From positions 98,175 to 162,174 of the forward strand of contig CAJWUJ010000002.1 of NCBI GenBank assembly GCA_913047625.1: a stretch of DNA of 64,000 nt, read 5' to 3'. The DNA comes from an uncultured Dehalococcoidia bacterium (GTDB taxonomy: Bacteria; Chloroflexota; Dehalococcoidia; Lucifugimonadales; CAJWUJ01). This document shows positions 58,849 through 64,000 of this stretch, in pieces (the stretch's first letter is position 1; every line of letters starts with the position of its first letter). The notes beneath the pieces are model-generated. The model did no database searches. It was not told the DNA's origin and was given only the letters and a program-made list of their open reading frames with translations. The translations under genes and the position numbers were made by a program.

Positions 58849-59646
58849 ATGGTTTTAACCGCTAGTGAAGTCTCTGTAGTGCCCAGTGAAGCTCGAATGC
58901 TTTTTCGGAAGGGTGAGTGGACAGATCACACCGGTGGTCTATGTCTCGGATTCGCCCAAGCGAATTTGGCGATAGTTCCAAAAGACGTAGCTTTTGATTT
59001 CCTTTTATTTTGCCAGCGCAACCCGAAACCTTGCCCGTTATTGGAGGTATTGGATCCTGGAGATCCTACTATTCGCACAATGGCTGATAATGCAGATGTG
59101 AGAACCGATTTACCCCAATATAGGGTCTATGTTAAGGGTGAATTAGTGGATGAACCAACCGATATTTTAGAGTATTGGAAAGATGATCTAGTAGGTTTTT
59201 TGTTAGGGTGCAGCCATTCTTTTGAAGAAGCGTTAATGAATGGTGGGGTTCCAATGCGCCATATCGAATCAGGCTGTATGGTGTCTGCGTATGATTCCGC
59301 GATTGAATGTGCTTCCTCAGGGTCTTTTCGGGGCAATATGGTTGTAAGCGGAAGATCAATACCAGCAGATAAAGTAGCTAAAGCAGTTCAAATCACATCA
59401 AGATACCCAGGTGTCCATGGCTCTCCTGTGCATATTGGCGACCCTTCGGTAATAGGTGTGGACTTTTTACAACCCACATATGGTGCGCCACCGCAACCAG
59501 AAGAGGGAGATGTACCAGTTTTTTGGGCTTGTGGAGTTACTCCTCAACTCGTAGCACGCAATTCTAAAGTTGATTTGCTGATATCGCATGCCCCTGGAGC
59601 GATGTTTATCACTGATATTCCCAATGAACACCTTGCTTCACTGTGA
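58849..59646 (+). CDS. DUF1445 family protein (putative hydro-lyase / D-glutamate cyclase N-terminal-type)
   Basis: FLLGCSHSFEEALMNGGVPMRHIESG..., GNMVVSGRSIPADKVAKAVQITSRYPGVHGSPVHIGDP, VPVFWACGVTPQLV, SHAPGAMFITD. Confidence 0.92.
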   Translation: MVLTASEVSVVPSEARMLFRKGEWTDHTGGLCLGFAQANLAIVPKDVAFDFLLFCQRNPKPCPLLEVLDPGDPTIRTMADNADVRTDLPQYRVYVKGELVDEPTDILEYWKDDLVGFLLGCSHSFEEALMNGGVPMRHIESGCMVSAYDSAIECASSGSFRGNMVVSGRSIPADKVAKAVQITSRYPGVHGSPVHIGDPSVIGVDFLQPTYGAPPQPEEGDVPVFWACGVTPQLVARNSKVDLLISHAPGAMFITDIPNEHLASL

Positions 59647-59695
59647 TTGATGGCATGTCTAGAACCACACTTGTAAGAACGTATAACGTCGGTTT

Positions 59696-60895
59696 TTAAT
59701 CAATCTTTTCGTGGAATAGTGCTATAGAGGCGGTGTATCCGTGGAGGTATGTGGTGTGTCCGACCGGGCCGATCTCGCCGTTGCAAAAGAAACCACTCAA
59801 AGGGATTGAGCCTATTATTTCTGTGAACATGCGACTGTCGTGTCCTTCTTCCCCATATAAGTAGGAACCCCTTCCAGTGCATTGAAACATCATGGCTGCT
59901 TTAGGATTTCCTGATACCGTTGGGGTTTTCGTATGCTTTACAAGCTGGGTACGAAGATCATTGGCTGAACTAACCGCATCACGAATATGGAATTGAACTA
60001 TTTGACCTTCTCTTATCAATTCACCGATTGCGAGGATACCTTTTTCAGGATCTGCTCCCATAATATTTCGGATCAAGAATTCCGTACTATCTTCTGGGTC
60101 TGAGTCAAAGACCGAGTCAGTTCCAATGCCAATGAGCAATTGGTTTCTGAAAAGACCTTGTTCATGGGATGAGAGTTTTTGATAGAGACCGTTTAGGTAA
60201 TCAAGAGGAGGTTCACCGTCAAGGCCGAGCAGGATATTTTCTTGGCATTTGGTAATTTGTTTCTGAGCACCAATGGGTCGGCAACCCTGAGCTACAACTG
60301 GCTCTACTTTTAAATTTCCTTCCAATGCCAGGCCGATTAAGCCTTGAGTATATACAGAAGCATTGGAGAAAAGGTAATTTGTTCCCGGTTGCGTCCCACC
60401 GCTTGTAAGTCCACCTATTTTTGCTGAACGAGGGAAAGCATAATCTATCCCAGCCAGAAACTGGTTGATGTGAGGGTAGAACGGTTCAGCAAGCAATATG
60501 AAATCAGGCTTTTCAAGATGAGTTATGCCTAGGAATTCCTTCCATGATTCTGGTGGGTCATCTGCGCTTGGGATTGCGTTGCCCGCCGTGTAAAAAGGAA
60601 CAATCGACACTGAAGGAAGAATTGCCGCCATTATTGTGACAGATGGTCTATTTTGGTATTCCTTACCACTACCCACAATTCCAGCTGCTGAGCAACCAAA
60701 GATGACAGATTCGGAGAAAGACTCTTTGAGAATATTAAGAACTGTATCTTTTTCTTCAGGGTAGTGGGCAGAAACAAAAATGACAATAAGAGATGGTTTC
60801 TGCTTAGGCTCAAGATTGTCATTAATGACGGTTATGCAATCTCGAATTGCTGTCTCAAGTTGAGGATCATCTGATGAGGAAGAAATCCATTTCAT
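59696..60895 (-). CDS. FIST N/C sensory domain protein (standalone)
   Basis: FIST_N-like VIFGCSAAGIVGSGKEYQNRPSVTIMAAILP; FIST_C-like AAMMFQCTGRGSYLYGEEGHDSRMFTEIIGSIPLSGFFCNGEIGPVG. Confidence 0.9.
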   Translation of the reverse strand: MKWISSSSDDPQLETAIRDCITVINDNLEPKQKPSLIVIFVSAHYPEEKDTVLNILKESFSESVIFGCSAAGIVGSGKEYQNRPSVTIMAAILPSVSIVPFYTAGNAIPSADDPPESWKEFLGITHLEKPDFILLAEPFYPHINQFLAGIDYAFPRSAKIGGLTSGGTQPGTNYLFSNASVYTQGLIGLALEGNLKVEPVVAQGCRPIGAQKQITKCQENILLGLDGEPPLDYLNGLYQKLSSHEQGLFRNQLLIGIGTDSVFDSDPEDSTEFLIRNIMGADPEKGILAIGELIREGQIVQFHIRDAVSSANDLRTQLVKHTKTPTVSGNPKAAMMFQCTGRGSYLYGEEGHDSRMFTEIIGSIPLSGFFCNGEIGPVGHTTYLHGYTASIALFHEKID

Positions 60896-61968
60896 TTCGG
60901 TCTACTCTCCTGTATCTGGTGGGATGATATTGTAGCGTCTGTGTTAGCTAGGCCAAAAGCATCTGCAATAAGCTCATAAGAACGAATTCTATCGGTAAAA
61001 GAGTGGCAAATCGTGACAATACCTACATCTAACGTACCGTATCTTTCAGCGGCTTCTAGGATTTTCTCTTTCACATAAGACGTATCACCGTCAATGTAGC
61101 TTGCTGTGAGCCGAGATACGTAGGTTTGTTCTGCCGGGGTCAGTGGATAGTTATTTGCCTCTTGAGGGTCAAGGAGTCCTGATGGACGACCACGGCTTTG
61201 AACAATTTTATTGATATTTCTGCTGGCACCCAAGAATTGAGCTTTTTCGTTAGTTTCTGCGCAAATAACCTGTAGAGAGACGTTGCATTTCGGTTCTGAC
61301 ATAATACCGGAGGGTTTGAACTCTTGCCGATATAACTCAGTTATTAGCGGACCGTAATCACCAGTAGTACCGAAGAAATCAGCAAAAGCAAAGGGCAATC
61401 CTAGAGATGCAGCAAGCTGAGCGCTGTAATTACTTGATCCAAGTAGCCAAATAGAAGGAATGGAATTTCTGGCGGGGCCAGGTTGTGCCTGCACCGTTGC
61501 AAAAGGATGGTCAGATTGCAAAGTGCCTGAGAGAAATCCTATGAGATCTAGTACTTGTTGAGGAAACATAGAAGCATCTTTTAATGGTTGTGGATATGCT
61601 AGCGCGGCTGCTGTTAACTGGTCACTACCAGGAGCTCTTCCTAATCCCAGATCGATTCTTCCTGGGAAGAAGGATTCAAGGATAGAAAACAATTCTGCGA
61701 CTTTTAAGGCAGAATAATGGGGCAACATGACACCTGCACTACCCACTCTTATTTTTTTAGTTTGTGCCGCTATTTGGGATATTAATAGTTCGGGTGCAGT
61801 TCCGGCAAATGAACCTGTATTATGGTGTTCAGCTACCCAATACCTACTGTAGCCAAGTTGTTCAGCACGCTTGGCCAGCTGGATGCTTTCTTGTAGTGCT
61901 TGTACTGCTGATTCGTTTTTTCTAACAGGACTTTGATCTACAATACTGAGAGTAAGTTCTTTGCTCAA
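60892..61968 (-). CDS. LLM class flavin-dependent oxidoreductase (MsnO8-like)
   Basis: SIVDQSPVRKNESAVQALQESIQLAKRAEQLGYSRYWVAEHHNTGSFAGTAPELLISQIAAQTKKIRVGSAGVMLPHYSALKVAELF. Confidence 0.95.
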   Translation of the reverse strand: MSKELTLSIVDQSPVRKNESAVQALQESIQLAKRAEQLGYSRYWVAEHHNTGSFAGTAPELLISQIAAQTKKIRVGSAGVMLPHYSALKVAELFSILESFFPGRIDLGLGRAPGSDQLTAAALAYPQPLKDASMFPQQVLDLIGFLSGTLQSDHPFATVQAQPGPARNSIPSIWLLGSSNYSAQLAASLGLPFAFADFFGTTGDYGPLITELYRQEFKPSGIMSEPKCNVSLQVICAETNEKAQFLGASRNINKIVQSRGRPSGLLDPQEANNYPLTPAEQTYVSRLTASYIDGDTSYVKEKILEAAERYGTLDVGIVTICHSFTDRIRSYELIADAFGLANTDATISSHQIQESRPK

Positions 61969-61982
61969 GGCACTCCCTTTAC

Positions 61983-62975
61983 TTATGCATAAAGCTTTGG
62001 AAATATGACATCCCGAAATGCTTCTTTTTCTTGGATAGGCATTATATACCCACCGTCGATTGTATGGACGGGAAACAAAAATATGTGGTCTAGATTACTT
62101 TCGTTGACAGCCTGTAAAAGTCTGTCAGCACAATATTCCGGTGTCCCGAACAGTCCTAGTGCATCGCAAATCTGATGGGATAATTTTGTCGAAATGGTTG
62201 TCGGGTCTATCGAGTCAGGGAGATCTATACCGATTTGGCGCAGCCAGTAATGATGCGACTTGCTGGGGTACGAAAGCCATGGTTTTTTTGGAGCTAGGTA
62301 CCTCTGTGGCCATGACTGGGCTTTGTCCTGATCTTTATCGATAGCCAGATGAGTGATAAAGACCACTGGAATGTCTTTTAGATTCCTGCCTGCGCGTGCA
62401 GCTCCTATGCTAAGATGCTCGGTCGCAGCAGCTATGATTCTAGGATCAAGGCCAACCATAGCCATCACTCCGTCGGCTATTTCGCCAGCTAGCTCTAGCA
62501 TTTTGGGTCCCGCTGCTGTCATATACACAGGCGTGGGTTGAGTGCTGACATTTCTGAGATACCCATCTACTTCTCCATACATTACGCTTTCGCCTGATAG
62601 TAAAGATTTGATGTTGAGAATTGCATCTCGCATTTCAGAAAGTCGAGCTTTGGGTTGGCCAATGTTCCCTACTGATAGAAATCCAGGTGCAAGGCTTAAT
62701 CGAATCCTTCCTGGAGCTATTTCTTCTAACGAGTGGGCTAGGGAAGCGAGTACCATTTGGTGACGGGTAACGGGGTTTGATGTAGCTGGATATAAATGCA
62801 ACCTTTCCGTTTGAAGAGCTGCAAGAGCTAATGTAATGTACACATCTCTTCCACTGTGTTGATGATCATGAACACCCACTCCATTGAAACCTATGTGTTC
62901 ACAGTCCGCGATAAATGAGGCGGTTTCTTTAATAGGAAGACCAACAGGTACTCTAATGTCGATTTTAGGTATCAT
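61983..62975 (-). CDS. LLM class flavin-dependent oxidoreductase
   Basis: TASFIADCEHIGFNGVGVHDHQHSGRDVYITLALAALQTERLHLYPATSNPVTRHQMVLASLAHSLEEIAPGRIRLSLAPG. Confidence 0.92.
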   Translation of the reverse strand: MIPKIDIRVPVGLPIKETASFIADCEHIGFNGVGVHDHQHSGRDVYITLALAALQTERLHLYPATSNPVTRHQMVLASLAHSLEEIAPGRIRLSLAPGFLSVGNIGQPKARLSEMRDAILNIKSLLSGESVMYGEVDGYLRNVSTQPTPVYMTAAGPKMLELAGEIADGVMAMVGLDPRIIAAATEHLSIGAARAGRNLKDIPVVFITHLAIDKDQDKAQSWPQRYLAPKKPWLSYPSKSHHYWLRQIGIDLPDSIDPTTISTKLSHQICDALGLFGTPEYCADRLLQAVNESNLDHIFLFPVHTIDGGYIMPIQEKEAFRDVIFPKLYA

Positions 62976-62983
62976 GATAATAA

Positions 62984-63496
62984 TTAATAAGATATTACTG
63001 AATGGGCTTGCAATCCCTTCAATTGCTCACGCCCGTTTAGGAAAGTCAACTCTGCTAGCACGCTTATTCCGACAATGTTGGCTCCAAATCTTTCGACAAG
63101 GTTGATCGTGGCTCTCAGGGTTCCACCAGTAGCCAAAACATCGTCTACTAGTAATACATTATCTCCTTTACAAAGTGCATCCTGATGAATTTGAAGAGTC
63201 TCTGAACCATACTCCAATTCGTAACTTTCTTCAAAGGTTAGCCATGGTAGTTTATTTGGTTTTCGCACAGGAACTATCCCAGACCCAATCTTTAGAGCAA
63301 TTCCTGCTCCTAAGAGGTATCCTCGAGCCTCAATTGCAACAACTGTATCTATCGATGTCTTATCGAAGGGCGATGTCATTTGGTCTATGGCACTTTTGAA
63401 AGACATCGGGTTCCTGAGGACTGGAGTGATATCCTTGAACTGGATTCCAGGTTTTGGGAAATCTGGTATGCCCCGTATATGGTCTTTGATGTTCAT
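62984..63496 (-). CDS. apt: adenine phosphoribosyltransferase
   Basis: IRGIPDFPKPGIQFKDITPVLRNP; AIEARGYLLGAGIA; VLLVDDVLATGGTLRATINL (PRPP loop). Confidence 0.97.
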   Translation of the reverse strand: MNIKDHIRGIPDFPKPGIQFKDITPVLRNPMSFKSAIDQMTSPFDKTSIDTVVAIEARGYLLGAGIALKIGSGIVPVRKPNKLPWLTFEESYELEYGSETLQIHQDALCKGDNVLLVDDVLATGGTLRATINLVERFGANIVGISVLAELTFLNGREQLKGLQAHSVISY

Positions 63497-64000
63497 TTGG
63501 TAAGTATCTCGAATTGAAAATAATTTTGTAGACCAGACAGCGTGACCCTATCGATTTATATGGGAGCGGGCAATCATCAGTAACAAGATTAACAATTTTG
63601 AGGCTCTTAAATTCAGTAAGTAACAACTGCAATGCTCCCTGCAATTTTGGTAATCCAGCACTTGATTATCGGAATTGAGAGTTCCTATCTTATTGCTTTC
63701 ATAAGAAAGAAATATCTGGACGACTCTAGGGGCCTAGTTATTTCCAACATCCCGCTATTGATATTCAAACTGGGTTTAGCCTATGCCGTGTTCTTACCGG
63801 TAGGCTGGAATGATTGATCATCTGTTTCTTACTCTCTCCTTCGAACATCACTGACGGCCAGTAGGGTGGATTGATAAAAATGAAAGGAATATGCCCTTAA
63901 CTCCGCAATAAGAATTTATCCTGTCCCTCTTGTTCTGAGGGGCAACGCTGGTTTAGGCTCTTAATAGGTAAGAAGCGGTAATAACAATCCGTTCACCTCT

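Noticed and set aside
63632-63817. 61-aa ORF near the right edge (MLPAILVIQHLIIG...)
   Set aside because: Short, no recognised domain, no clear RBS; overlapped by another unlikely ORF (63360-63644). Not enough to call a gene.
1-64000. CRISPR arrays, prophage, integrases, transposases, restriction or toxin-antitoxin systems
   Set aside because: No direct-repeat/spacer structure and no recognisable mobile-element or defence protein among the listed ORFs; the region looks like ordinary chromosome with many metabolic genes.

Overview
The window is a gene-dense, mixed-strand stretch of bacterial chromosome. The gene content resembles SAR202-type or other marine Chloroflexota; this is inference from the gene inventory only, with no marker-gene search. 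It opens inside rpoC (5' end off the window). Housekeeping genes include pckA, orn, apt, tRNA-Cys(GCA) and tRNA-Leu(GAG). Most of the rest is a catabolic inventory: four HyuA/HyuB hydantoinase/oxoprolinase genes, a GGT-like enzyme, amidase, asparaginase, a PuuE/allantoinase-like deacetylase, both D-glutamate-cyclase-type families (DUF4392 and DUF1445), two large Abhydrolase_10 paralogs, CocE-like hydrolase, CaiB/BaiF CoA transferase, Ldh2-type dehydrogenase, three luciferase-like monooxygenases and four MFS transporters. No CRISPR array, prophage, transposon or rRNA was recognised. The best second-look items are: (1) a peroxiredoxin at 43320-43775 (-) with an in-frame TGA exactly at the peroxidatic cysteine position and a hairpin just downstream, so a probable selenoprotein that the ORF track truncates; (2) a domain-shuffled nitrile-hydratase-like pair, with three tandem 37-aa repeats resembling the beta-subunit N-terminal motif fused to the alpha subunit and a separate beta C-terminal SH3-like protein, in a tight gene run with AtuA-like and DUF4387 genes; (3) three RidA domains fused in one chain, all lacking the canonical substrate-binding Arg; (4) an AroQ-fold protein with degenerate catalytic residues; (5) the two halves of a DGLUCY-like D-glutamate cyclase as separate genes in a 5-oxoproline/hydantoin-flavoured region.
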